Below are positions 10,978-22,400 of a stretch of 64,000 nucleotides of DNA, piece after piece. Origin of the DNA: Baylisascaris procyonis (taxonomy: Eukaryota; Nematoda; Chromadorea; Rhabditida; Ascarididae). The stretch's first letter is position 1. Each line of letters starts with the position of its first letter. The notes under the pieces were generated by a model. It worked only from the letters and a program-made list of their open reading frames with translations, had not been told where the DNA came from and did no database searches. The stretch lies in NCBI GenBank assembly GCA_037389465.1, contig JAZARR010000170.1, forward strand, positions 1 through 64,000, given 5' to 3'. The translations under genes were made by a program, and so were the position numbers.

Positions 10978-13448
10978 AAGCCGTTGGGTATTAGCAGTAA
11001 GCCGTTGCGGTAGGCTTAGCCATGTTGCCCCTAGCCGTTAGCCGTTGGCCCTAGCCGTTAGCCGTTGGTCCTAACCGTTAGCCGTTGGCCCTAGCCGTTA
11101 GCCGTTGGCCTTAGCCGTAAGGCTGAGGACTAGGCATTGGCTGAGGACTTAGGCATTGGCTGAGGACTTAGGCATTGGCTGAGGACTTAGGCATTGGCTG
11201 AGGACTTAGGCATTGGCTGAGGACTTAGGCATTGGCTGAGGACTTAGGCATTTAGCCGTTAGCCGTTGGCCCTAGCCGTTAGCAGTTGGCCCTTAGCCCT
11301 AAGGCTGAGGACTTAGGCATTCAGCCGTTAGCCGTTGGCCCTAGCCGTTAGTCGTTGGCCCTAGCCGTAAGGCTGAGGACTTAGACATTGGCTAAGGACT
11401 TAGGCTGAGGACTTAGGCATTGGTTGAGGACCTACGCATTGGCTGAGGACTTAGGCATTTGGCCGTTAGCCGTTGGCCGTAATCGTTAGTCGTTGGCCCT
11501 TAGCCGTAAGGCTGAGAACTTAGGCATTGGCTGAGAACTTAGCTATTGGCTGAGGACTTAGGCATTGGCTGAGGACTTAGGGGCATTGGCTGAGGACCTA
11601 GGTATTCACCCGTTAACCGTTGGCCGTAGTCGTTAGCCGTTGTCCCTAGCCGTAAGGCTGAGGACTTAGGCATCGGCTGAGGACTTAGGCATTGGCTGAG
11701 GACTTAGGCATTGGCTGAGGACTTAGGCATTGGCTGAGGACCTAGGCATTCAGCCGTTAACCGTTGGCCGTAATCGTTAGCCGTTGGCCTTAACTGTAAG
11801 GCTGAGGACTAAGGCATCGGCTGAGGACTTAGGCATTGGCTGAGGACTTAGGCATTGGCTGAGAACTTAGGCATTGGCTGAGGACTTAGGCATTGGATGA
11901 GGACTTAGGCATTGGCTGAGGACTTAGGCATTTAGCCGTTAGCCGTTGGCCCTAGCCGTTAAGTTAGCCCTTAGGCCTAAGGCTGAGGACTTAGGCATTC
12001 ATCCGCTAGCCGTTCGCCCTAGCCGTTAACCGTTGGCCCTAGCCGTTAGCCGTTGGCCCTAGCCGTTAGCCGTTGGCCCTCGCCGTTAGCCGTTGGCCCT
12101 AGCCGTTAGCCGTTGGCCCTTAGCCGTAAGGCTGAGGACTTAGGCATTGGCTGAGGACATAGGCTGGCTGAGGACTTAGGCACTGGCTGAGGACTTAGGC
12201 ATTGGCTAAGGACTTAGGCATTGACTGAGGACTTAGGCATTGGCTGAGGACTTAGGCATTTCCTGAGGACTTAGGCATTTAGCCGTTAGCCGTTGGCCCT
12301 AGCCGTTAGCAGTTGGCCCTTACCCGTAAGGCTGAGGACTTAGGCATTGGCTGACGACTTAGGCTTAGACTGAGAACTTAGGCATTGTATGAGGATTTAT
12401 TCATTGGGTGAGGAGTTATTCATTGGCTGATGAGGTTAGACATTGGCTGAGGACTTAGGCATTCAGCCGTTAGCCGTTGGCCCTAGCCGGGCCGTTGGCC
12501 CTAGCCGATAGCCGTTGGCCTTAGCCGTTAGCCGATGGCCCTTAGCCGTTAGCCGTTGGCCTTAGGCTTAGGCTGAGACTTGGGCTGGCTTGAGGACTTA
12601 GGCTGGCTGAAGACTTAGGCATTGGCTGAGGACTTAGGCATTGGCTGAGAGCTTAGGCATTTAGCCGTTACCCGTTGGCCCTTAGCCATAAGGCTGAGGA
12701 CTTAGGCATTGGCTGAAGACTTAGGCATTGAATGAGGACTTGAGCATTGAATGAGGACTTAGGCATTGACTGAGACTTAAGCATTGACTGAGGACTGAAG
12801 CATTGGCTGAGGACTTAGGCATTGGCTGAGGAGTTAGGCATTGACTGAGGATTTAGGCATTAGGCTTAGGCTTGGATGAGGGCTTAGGCATTGGCTGAGG
12901 ACTTAGGCATTGGCTGATTACTTAGGCATTGGCAGAGAACTTAAGCATTGACTGAGGACTTAGGCAGTGACTCAGGACTTAGCATTGGCTGAGGACTTGA
13001 CCATTGGCTGTGGACTTAGAATTGACTGAAGACTTTAGCATTGACTGAGGACTTAACCGCTGGGACGGAGGACTTAAGCATTGATAAATGACTGAGGGCT
13101 TCAGCATTGACTGAGGACTTAAACATTGAGTGAGGAGGTTAAAATTGAGAATTGGCTGAGGACTGAAACACTGAGTGAGGACTTAAGCATTGGCTGAGGA
13201 CTTAAGCATTGGCTGAGACTTAGGCATTGACTGAGGACTTAGGCATTGAGAATTGACTAAGGAGTTAAGCATTGGCTGAGGACTGAAGAATTGGCTGAGG
13301 ACTTAAGAAATGGCTGAGGGGTAGGCATTGACTGAGCACTAAAGCATTGTCTGAGGACTTAGTCATTTAGCCGTTAGCGGTTAGGCTCTAGCCTGAGCCG
13401 TTGGCCCTTAGCGGTAAGACTGGGGACTTAGGCATTGGCTGGGGACAC
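10978..13448 (+). repeat. Telomere-associated minisatellite, left arm
   Basis: About 2.5 kb built from two interleaved unit types: the 19-mer GGCTGAGGACTTAGGCATT, which contains TTAGGC, and blocks of TAGCCGTTAGCCGTTGGCCC. Runs of up to about seven 19-mers alternate with the second type. The units are regular on the chromosome-internal side and become degenerate (ACTTAAGCATTGACTGAGG and shorter forms) over the last 0.7 kb before the telomere. The final unit ends in GGGGACAC, directly joined to TTAGGC at 13449. The mirror is 44328-46823, with slightly different unit variants. Confidence 0.93.
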
Positions 13449-16400
13449 TTAGGCTTAGGCTTAGGCTTAGGCTTAGGCTTAGGCTTAGGCTTAGGCTTAG
13501 GCTTAGGCTTAGGCTTAGGCTTAGGCTTAGGCTTAGGCTTAGGCTTAGGCTTAGGCTTAGGCTTAGGCTTAGGCTTAGGCTTAGGCTTAGGCTTAGGCTT
13601 AGGCTTAGGCTTAGGCTTAGGCTTAGGCTTAGGCTTAGGCTTAGGCTTAGGCTTAGGCTTAGGCTTAGGCTTAGGCTTAGGCTTAGGCTTAGGCTTAGGC
13701 TTAGGCTTAGGCTTAGGCTTAGGCTTAGGCTTAGGCTTAGGCTTAGGCTTAGGCTTAGGCTTAGGCTTAGGCTTAGGCTTAGGCTTAGGCTTAGGCTTAG
13801 GCTTAGGCTTAGGCTTAGGCTTAGGCTTAGGCTTAGGCTTAGGCTTAGGCTTAGGCTTAGGCTTAGGCTTAGGCTTAGGCTTAGGCTTAGGCTTAGGCTT
13901 AGGCTTAGGCTTAGGCTTAGGCTTAGGCTTAGGCTTAGGCTTAGGCTTAGGCTTAGGCTTAGGCTTAGGCTTAGGCTTAGGCTTAGGCTTAGGCTTAGGC
14001 TTAGGCTTAGGCTTAGGCTTAGGCTTAGGCTTAGGCTTAGGCTTAGGCTTAGGCTTAGGCTTAGGCTTAGGCTTAGGCTTAGGCTTAGGCTTAGGCTTAG
14101 GCTTAGGCTTAGGCTTAGGCTTAGGCTTAGGCTTAGGCTTAGGCTTAGGCTTAGGCTTAGGCTTAGGCTTAGGCTTAGGCTTAGGCTTAGGCTTAGGCTT
14201 AGGCTTAGGCTTAGGCTTAGGCTTAGGCTTAGGCTTAGGCTTAGGCTTAGGCTTAGGCTTAGGCTTAGGCTTAGGCTTAGGCTTAGGCTTAGGCTTAGGC
14301 TTAGGCTTAGGCTTAGGCTTAGGCTTAGGCTTAGGCTTAGGCTTAGGCTTAGGCTTAGGCTTAGGCTTAGGCTTAGGCTTAGGCTTAGGCTTAGGCTTAG
14401 GCTTAGGCTTAGGCTTAGGCTTAGGCTTAGGCTTAGGCTTAGGCTTAGGCTTAGGCTTAGGCTTAGGCTTAGGCTTAGGCTTAGGCTTAGGCTTAGGCTT
14501 AGGCTTAGGCTTAGGCTTAGGCTTAGGCTTAGGCTTAGGCTTAGGCTTAGGCTTAGGCTTAGGCTTAGGCTTAGGCTTAGGCTTAGGCTTAGGCTTAGGC
14601 TTAGGCTTAGGCTTAGGCTTAGGCTTAGGCTTAGGCTTAGGCTTAGGCTTAGGCTTAGGCTTAGGCTTAGGCTTAGGCTTAGGCTTAGGCTTAGGCTTAG
14701 GCTTAGGCTTAGGCTTAGGCTTAGGCTTAGGCTTAGGCTTAGGCTTAGGCTTAGGCTTAGGCTTAGGCTTAGGCTTAGGCTTAGGCTTAGGCTTAGGCTT
14801 AGGCTTAGGCTTAGGCTTAGGCTTAGGCTTAGGCTTAGGCTTAGGCTTAGGCTTAGGCTTAGGCTTAGGCTTAGGCTTAGGCTTAGGCTTAGGCTTAGGC
14901 TTAGGCTTAGGCTTAGGCTTAGGCTTAGGCTTAGGCTTAGGCTTAGGCTTAGGCTTAGGCTTAGGCTTAGGCTTAGGCTTAGGCTTAGGCTTAGGCTTAG
15001 GCTTAGGCTTAGGCTTAGGCTTAGGCTTAGGCTTAGGCTTAGGCTTAGGCTTAGGCTTAGGCTTAGGCTTAGGCTTAGGCTTAGGCTTAGGCTTAGGCTT
15101 AGGCTTAGGCTTAGGCTTAGGCTTAGGCTTAGGCTTAGGCTTAGGCTTAGGCTTAGGCTTAGGCTTAGGCTTAGGCTTAGGCTTAGGCTTAGGCTTAGGC
15201 TTAGGCTTAGGCTTAGGCTTAGGCTTAGGCTTAGGCTTAGGCTTAGGCTTAGGCTTAGGCTTAGGCTTAGGCTTAGGCTTAGGCTTAGGCTTAGGCTTAG
15301 GCTTAGGCTTAGGCTTAGGCTTAGGCTTAGGCTTAGGCTTAGGCTTAGGCTTAGGCTTAGGCTTAGGCTTAGGCTTAGGCTTAGGCTTAGGCTTAGGCTT
15401 AGGCTTAGGCTTAGGCTTAGGCTTAGGCTTAGGCTTAGGCTTAGGCTTAGGCTTAGGCTTAGGCTTAGGCTTAGGCTTAGGCTTAGGCTTAGGCTTAGGC
15501 TTAGGCTTAGGCTTAGGCTTAGGCTTAGGCTTAGGCTTAGGCTTAGGCTTAGGCTTAGGCTTAGGCTTAGGCTTAGGCTTAGGCTTAGGCTTAGGCTTAG
15601 GCTTAGGCTTAGGCTTAGGCTTAGGCTTAGGCTTAGGCTTAGGCTTAGGCTTAGGCTTAGGCTTAGGCTTAGGCTTAGGCTTAGGCTTAGGCTTAGGCTT
15701 AGGCTTAGGCTTAGGCTTAGGCTTAGGCTTAGGCTTAGGCTTAGGCTTAGGCTTAGGCTTAGGCTTAGGCTTAGGCTTAGGCTTAGGCTTAGGCTTAGGC
15801 TTAGGCTTAGGCTTAGGCTTAGGCTTAGGCTTAGGCTTAGGCTTAGGCTTAGGCTTAGGCTTAGGCTTAGGCTTAGGCTTAGGCTTAGGCTTAGGCTTAG
15901 GCTTAGGCTTAGGCTTAGGCTTAGGCTTAGGCTTAGGCTTAGGCTTAGGCTTAGGCTTAGGCTTAGGCTTAGGCTTAGGCTTAGGCTTAGGCTTAGGCTT
16001 AGGCTTAGGCTTAGGCTTAGGCTTAGGCTTAGGCTTAGGCTTAGGCTTAGGCTTAGGCTTAGGCTTAGGCTTAGGCTTAGGCTTAGGCTTAGGCTTAGGC
16101 TTAGGCTTAGGCTTAGGCTTAGGCTTAGGCTTAGGCTTAGGCTTAGGCTTAGGCTTAGGCTTAGGCTTAGGCTTAGGCTTAGGCTTAGGCTTAGGCTTAG
16201 GCTTAGGCTTAGGCTTAGGCTTAGGCTTAGGCTTAGGCTTAGGCTTAGGCTTAGGCTTAGGCTTAGGCTTAGGCTTAGGCTTAGGCTTAGGCTTAGGCTT
16301 AGGCTTAGGCTTAGGCTTAGGCTTAGGCTTAGGCTTAGGCTTAGGCTTAGGCTTAGGCTTAGGCTTAGGCTTAGGCTTAGGCTTAGGCTTAGGCTTAGGC

Positions 16401-19400
16401 TTAGGCTTAGGCTTAGGCTTAGGCTTAGGCTTAGGCTTAGGCTTAGGCTTAGGCTTAGGCTTAGGCTTAGGCTTAGGCTTAGGCTTAGGCTTAGGCTTAG
16501 GCTTAGGCTTAGGCTTAGGCTTAGGCTTAGGCTTAGGCTTAGGCTTAGGCTTAGGCTTAGGCTTAGGCTTAGGCTTAGGCTTAGGCTTAGGCTTAGGCTT
16601 AGGCTTAGGCTTAGGCTTAGGCTTAGGCTTAGGCTTAGGCTTAGGCTTAGGCTTAGGCTTAGGCTTAGGCTTAGGCTTAGGCTTAGGCTTAGGCTTAGGC
16701 TTAGGCTTAGGCTTAGGCTTAGGCTTAGGCTTAGGCTTAGGCTTAGGCTTAGGCTTAGGCTTAGGCTTAGGCTTAGGCTTAGGCTTAGGCTTAGGCTTAG
16801 GCTTAGGCTTAGGCTTAGGCTTAGGCTTAGGCTTAGGCTTAGGCTTAGGCTTAGGCTTAGGCTTAGGCTTAGGCTTAGGCTTAGGCTTAGGCTTAGGCTT
16901 AGGCTTAGGCTTAGGCTTAGGCTTAGGCTTAGGCTTAGGCTTAGGCTTAGGCTTAGGCTTAGGCTTAGGCTTAGGCTTAGGCTTAGGCTTAGGCTTAGGC
17001 TTAGGCTTAGGCTTAGGCTTAGGCTTAGGCTTAGGCTTAGGCTTAGGCTTAGGCTTAGGCTTAGGCTTAGGCTTAGGCTTAGGCTTAGGCTTAGGCTTAG
17101 GCTTAGGCTTAGGCTTAGGCTTAGGCTTAGGCTTAGGCTTAGGCTTAGGCTTAGGCTTAGGCTTAGGCTTAGGCTTAGGCTTAGGCTTAGGCTTAGGCTT
17201 AGGCTTAGGCTTAGGCTTAGGCTTAGGCTTAGGCTTAGGCTTAGGCTTAGGCTTAGGCTTAGGCTTAGGCTTAGGCTTAGGCTTAGGCTTAGGCTTAGGC
17301 TTAGGCTTAGGCTTAGGCTTAGGCTTAGGCTTAGGCTTAGGCTTAGGCTTAGGCTTAGGCTTAGGCTTAGGCTTAGGCTTAGGCTTAGGCTTAGGCTTAG
17401 GCTTAGGCTTAGGCTTAGGCTTAGGCTTAGGCTTAGGCTTAGGCTTAGGCTTAGGCTTAGGCTTAGGCTTAGGCTTAGGCTTAGGCTTAGGCTTAGGCTT
17501 AGGCTTAGGCTTAGGCTTAGGCTTAGGCTTAGGCTTAGGCTTAGGCTTAGGCTTAGGCTTAGGCTTAGGCTTAGGCTTAGGCTTAGGCTTAGGCTTAGGC
17601 TTAGGCTTAGGCTTAGGCTTAGGCTTAGGCTTAGGCTTAGGCTTAGCTTAGGCTTAGGCTTAGGCTTAGGCTTAGGCTTAGGCTTAGGCTTAGGCTTAGG
17701 CTTAGGCTTAGGCTTAGGCTTAGGCTTAGGCTTAGGCTTAGGCTTAGGCTTAGGCTTAGGCTTAGGCTTAGGCTTAGGCTTAGGCTTAGGCTTAGGCTTA
17801 GGCTTAGGCTTAGGCTTAGGCTTAGGCTTAGGCTTAGGCTTAGGCTTAGGCTTAGGCTTAGGCTTAGGCTTAGGCTTAGGCTTAGGCTTAGGCTTAGGCT
17901 TAGGCTTAGGCTTAGGCTTAGGCTTAGGCTTAGGCTTAGGCTTAGGCTTAGGCTTAGGCTTAGGCTTAGGCTTAGGCTTAGGCTTAGGCTTAGGCTTAGG
18001 CTTAGGCTTAGGCTTAGGCTTAGGCTTAGGCTTAGGCTTAGGCTTAGGCTTAGGCTTAGGCTTAGGCTTAGGCTTAGGCTTAGGCTTAGGCTTAGGCTTA
18101 GGCTTAGGCTTAGGCTTAGGCTTAGGCTTAGGCTTAGGCTTAGGCTTAGGCTTAGGCTTAGGCTTAGGCTTAGGCTTAGGCTTAGGCTTAGGCTTAGGCT
18201 TAGGCTTAGGCTTAGGCTTAGGCTTAGGCTTAGGCTTAGGCTTAGGCTTAGGCTTAGGCTTAGGCTTAGGCTTAGGCTTAGGCTTAGGCTTAGGCTTAGG
18301 CTTAGGCTTAGGCTTAGGCTTAGGCTTAGGCTTAGGCTTAGGCTTAGGCTTAGGCTTAGGCTTAGGCTTAGGCTTAGGCTTAGGCTTAGGCTTAGGCTTA
18401 GGCTTAGGCTTAGGCTTAGGCTTAGGCTTAGGCTTAGGCTTAGGCTTAGGCTTAGGCTTAGGCTTAGGCTTAGGCTTTAGGCTTAGGCTTAGGCTTAGGC
18501 TTAGGCTTAGGCTTAGGCTTAGGCTTAGGCTTAGGCTTAGGCTTAGGCTTAGGCTTAGGCTTAGGCTTAGGCTTAGGCTTAGGCTTAGGCTTAGGCTTAG
18601 GCTTAGGCTTAGGCTTAGGCTTAGGCTTAGGCTTAGGCTTAGGCTTAGGCTTAGGCTTAGGCTTAGGCTTAGGCTTAGGCTTAGGCTTAGGCTTAGGCTT
18701 AGGCTTAGGCTTAGGCTTAGGCTTAGGCTTAGGCTTAGGCTTAGGCTTAGGCTTAGGCTTAGGCTTAGGCTTAGGCTTAGGCTTAGGCTTAGGCTTAGGC
18801 TTAGGCTTAGGCTTAGGCTTAGGCTTAGGCTTAGGCTTAGGCTTAGGCTTAGGCTTAGGCTTAGGCTTAGGCTTAGGCTTAGGCTTAGGCTTAGGCTTAG
18901 GCTTAGGCTTAGGCTTAGGCTTAGGCTTAGGCTTAGGCTTAGGCTTAGGCTTAGGCTTAGGCTTAGGCTTAGGCTTAGGCTTAGGCTTAGGCTTAGGCTT
19001 AGGCTTAGGCTTAGGCTTAGGCTTAGGCTTAGGCTTAGGCTTAGGCTTAGGCTTAGGCTTAGGCTTAGGCTTAGGCTTAGGCTTAGGCTTAGGCTTAGGC
19101 TTAGGCTTAGGCTTAGGCTTAGGCTTAGGCTTAGGCTTAGGCTTAGGCTTAGGCTTAGGCTTAGGCTTAGGCTTAGGCTTAGGCTTAGGCTTAGGCTTAG
19201 GCTTAGGCTTAGGCTTAGGCTTAGGCTTAGGCTTAGGCTTAGGCTTAGGCTTAGGCTTAGGCTTAGGCTTAGGCTTAGGCTTAGGCTTAGGCTTAGGCTT
19301 AGGCTTAGGCTTAGGCTTAGGCTTAGGCTTAGGCTTAGGCTTAGGCTTAGGCTTAGGCTTAGGCTTAGGCTTAGGCTTAGGCTTAGGCTTAGGCTTAGGC

Positions 19401-22400
19401 TTAGGCTTAGGCTTAGGCTTAGGCTTAGGCTTAGGCTTAGGCTTAGGCTTAGGCTTAGGCTTAGGCTTAGGCTTAGGCTTAGGCTTAGGCTTAGGCTTAG
19501 GCTTAGGCTTAGGCTTAGGCTTAGGCTTAGGCTTAGGCTTAGGCTTAGGCTTAGGCTTAGGCTTAGGCTTAGGCTTAGGCTTAGGCTTAGGCTTAGGCTT
19601 AGGCTTAGGCTTAGGGCTTAGGCTTAGGCTTAGGCTTAGGCTTAGGCTTAGGCTTAGGCTTAGGCTTAGGCTTAGGCTTAGGGCTTAGGCTTAGGCTTAG
19701 GCTTAGGCTTAGGCTTAGGCTTAGGCTTAGGCTTAGGCTTAGGCTTAGGCTTAGGCTTAGGCTTAGGCTTAGGCTTAGGCTTAGGCTTAGGCTTAGGCTT
19801 AGGCTTAGGCTTAGGCTTAGGCTTAGGCTTAGGCTTAGGCTTAGGCTTAGGCTTAGGCTTAGGCTTAGGCTTAGGCTTAGGCTTAGGCTTAGGCTTAGGC
19901 TTAGGCTTAGGCTTAGGCTTAGGCTTAGGCTTAGGCTTAGGCTTAGGCTTAGGCTTAGGCTTAGGCTTAGGCTTAGGCTTAGGCTTAGGCTTAGGCTTAG
20001 GCTTAGGCTTAGGCTTAGGCTTAGGCTTAGGCTTAGGCTTAGGCTTAGGCTTAGGCTTAGGCTTAGGCTTAGGCTTAGGCTTAGGCTTAGGCTTAGGCTT
20101 AGGCTTAGGCTTAGGCTTAGGCTTAGGCTTAGGCTTAGGCTTAGGCTTAGGCTTAGGCTTAGGCTTAGGCTTAGGCTTAGGCTTAGGCTTAGGCTTAGGC
20201 TTAGGCTTAGGCTTAGGCTTAGGCTTAGGCTTAGGCTTAGGCTTAGGCTTAGGCTTAGGCTTTAGGCTTAGGCTTAGGCTTAGGCTTAGGCTTAGGCTTA
20301 GGCTTAGGCTTAGGCTTAGGCTTAGGCTTAGGCTTAGGCTTAGGCTTAGGCTTAGGCTTAGGCTTAGGCTTAGGCTTAGGCTTAGGCTTAGGCTTAGGCT
20401 TAGGCTTAGGCTTAGGCTTAGGCTTAGGCTTAGGCTTAGGCTTAGGCTTAGGCTTAGGCTTAGGCTTAGGCTTAGGCTTAGGCTTAGGCTTAGGCTTAGG
20501 CTTAGGCTTAGGCTTAGGCTTAGGCTTAGGCTTAGGCTTAGGCTTAGGCTTAGGCTTAGGCTTAGGCTTAGGCTTAGGCTTAGGCTTAGGCTTAGGCTTA
20601 GGCTTAGGCTTAGGCTTAGGCTTAGGCTTAGGCTTAGGCTTAGGCTTAGGCTTAGGCTTAGGCTTAGGCTTAGGCTTAGGCTTAGGCTTAGGCTTAGGCT
20701 TAGGCTTAGGCTTAGGCTTAGGCTTAGGCTTAGGCTTAGGCTTAGGCTTAGGCTTAGGCTTAGGCTTAGGCTTAGGCTTAGGCTTAGGCTTAGGCTTAGG
20801 CTTAGGCTTAGGCTTAGGCTTAGGCTTAGGCTTAGGCTTAGGCTTAGGCTTAGGCTTAGGCTTAGGCTTAGGCTTAGGCTTAGGCTTAGGCTTAGGCTTA
20901 GGCTTAGGCTTAGGCTTAGGCTTAGGCTTAGGCTTAGGCTTAGGCTTAGGCTTAGGCTTAGGCTTAGGCTTAGGCTTAGGCTTAGGCTTAGGCTTAGGCT
21001 TAGGCTTAGGCTTAGGCTTAGGCTTAGGCTTAGGCTTAGGCTTAGGCTTAGGCTTAGGCTTAGGCTTAGGCTTAGGCTTAGGCTTAGGCTTAGGCTTAGG
21101 CTTAGGCTTAGGCTTAGGCTTAGGCTTAGGCTTAGGCTTAGGCTTAGGCTTAGGCTTAGGCTTAGGCTTAGGCTTAGGCTTAGGCTTAGGCTTAGGCTTA
21201 GGCTTAGGCTTAGGCTTAGGCTTAGGCTTAGGCTTAGGCTTAGGCTTAGGCTTAGGCTTAGGCTTAGGCTTAGGCTTAGGCTTAGGCTTAGGCTTAGGCT
21301 TAGGCTTAGGCTTAGGCTTAGGCTTAGGCTTAGGCTTAGGCTTAGGCTTAGGCTTAGGCTTAGGCTTAGGCTTAGGCTTAGGCTTAGGCTTAGGCTTAGG
21401 CTTAGGCTTAGGCTTAGGCTTAGGCTTAGGCTTAGGCTTAGGCTTAGGCTTAGGCTTAGGCTTAGGCTTAGGCTTAGGCTTAGGCTTAGGCTTAGGCTTA
21501 GGCTTAGGCTTAGGCTTAGGCTTAGGCTTAGGCTTAGGCTTAGGCTTAGGCTTAGGCTTAGGCTTAGGCTTAGGCTTAGGCTTAGGCTTAGGCTTAGGCT
21601 TAGGCTTAGGCTTAGGCTTAGGCTTAGGCTTAGGCTTAGGCTTAGGCTTAGGCTTAGGCTTAGGCTTAGGCTTAGGCTTAGGCTTAGGCTTAGGCTTAGG
21701 CTTAGGCTTAGGCTTAGGCTTAGGCTTAGGCTTAGGCTTAGGCTTAGGCTTAGGCTTAGGCTTAGGCTTAGGCTTAGGCTTAGGCTTAGGCTTAGGCTTA
21801 GGCTTAGGCTTAGGCTTAGGCTTAGGCTTAGGCTTAGGCTTAGGCTTAGGCTTAGGCTTAGGCTTAGGCTTAGGCTTAGGCTTAGGCTTAGGCTTAGGCT
21901 TAGGCTTAGGCTTAGGCTTAGGCTTAGGCTTAGGCTTAGGCTTAGGCTTAGGCTTAGGCTTAGGCTTAGGCTTAGGCTTAGGCTTAGGCTTAGGCTTAGG
22001 CTTAGGCTTAGGCTTAGGCTTAGGCTTAGGCTTAGGCTTAGGCTTAGGCTTAGGCTTAGGCTTAGGCTTAGGCTTAGGCTTAGGCTTAGGCTTAGGCTTA
22101 GGCTTAGGCTTAGGCTTAGGCTTAGGCTTAGGCTTAGGCTTAGGCTTAGGCTTAGGCTTAGGCTTAGGCTTAGGCTTAGGCTTAGGCTTAGGCTTAGGCT
22201 TAGGCTTAGGCTTAGGCTTAGGCTTAGGCTTAGGCTTAGGCTTAGGCTTAGGCTTAGGCTTAGGCTTAGGCTTAGGCTTAGGCTTAGGCTTAGGCTTAGG
22301 CTTAGGCTTAGGCTTAGGCTTAGGCTTAGGCTTAGGCTTAGGCTTAGGCTTAGGCTTAGGCTTAGGCTTAGGCTTAGGCTTAGGCTTAGGCTTAGGCTTA

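Larger units (their letters stand above)
1..13448 (+). repeat. Left arm of the palindrome (subtelomere, telomere to the right)
   Basis: This arm is the inverted copy of 44328-57855. It is 80 bases shorter than the right copy, and the deficit grows steadily along its length: 24 bases are lost by about position 2.5 kb, 56 by 10.8 kb and 80 at the telomere boundary. Examples of small differences are near 643, 749, 1169, 1206, 1221, 1426, 1560, 1828, 2254, 2278, 3255, 4122, 7720, 8386, 9980 and 10530. Many are homopolymer length changes; a few are 5-6 base losses. This copy is probably the less accurate or more decayed of the two. Confidence 0.95.

Noticed and set aside
11000..13440. CRISPR-like spaced repeats in the satellite
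   Set aside because: There are no unique spacers; the units are directly abutting tandem variants in a eukaryotic subtelomere.
13401..17651. 1,416-residue open frame of Leu-Gly repeats
   Set aside because: It is the translation of (TTAGGC)n in a stop-free frame, entered from the satellite. It ends at the first phase break, not at a gene end. The same applies to the minus frame at 42072-44375.
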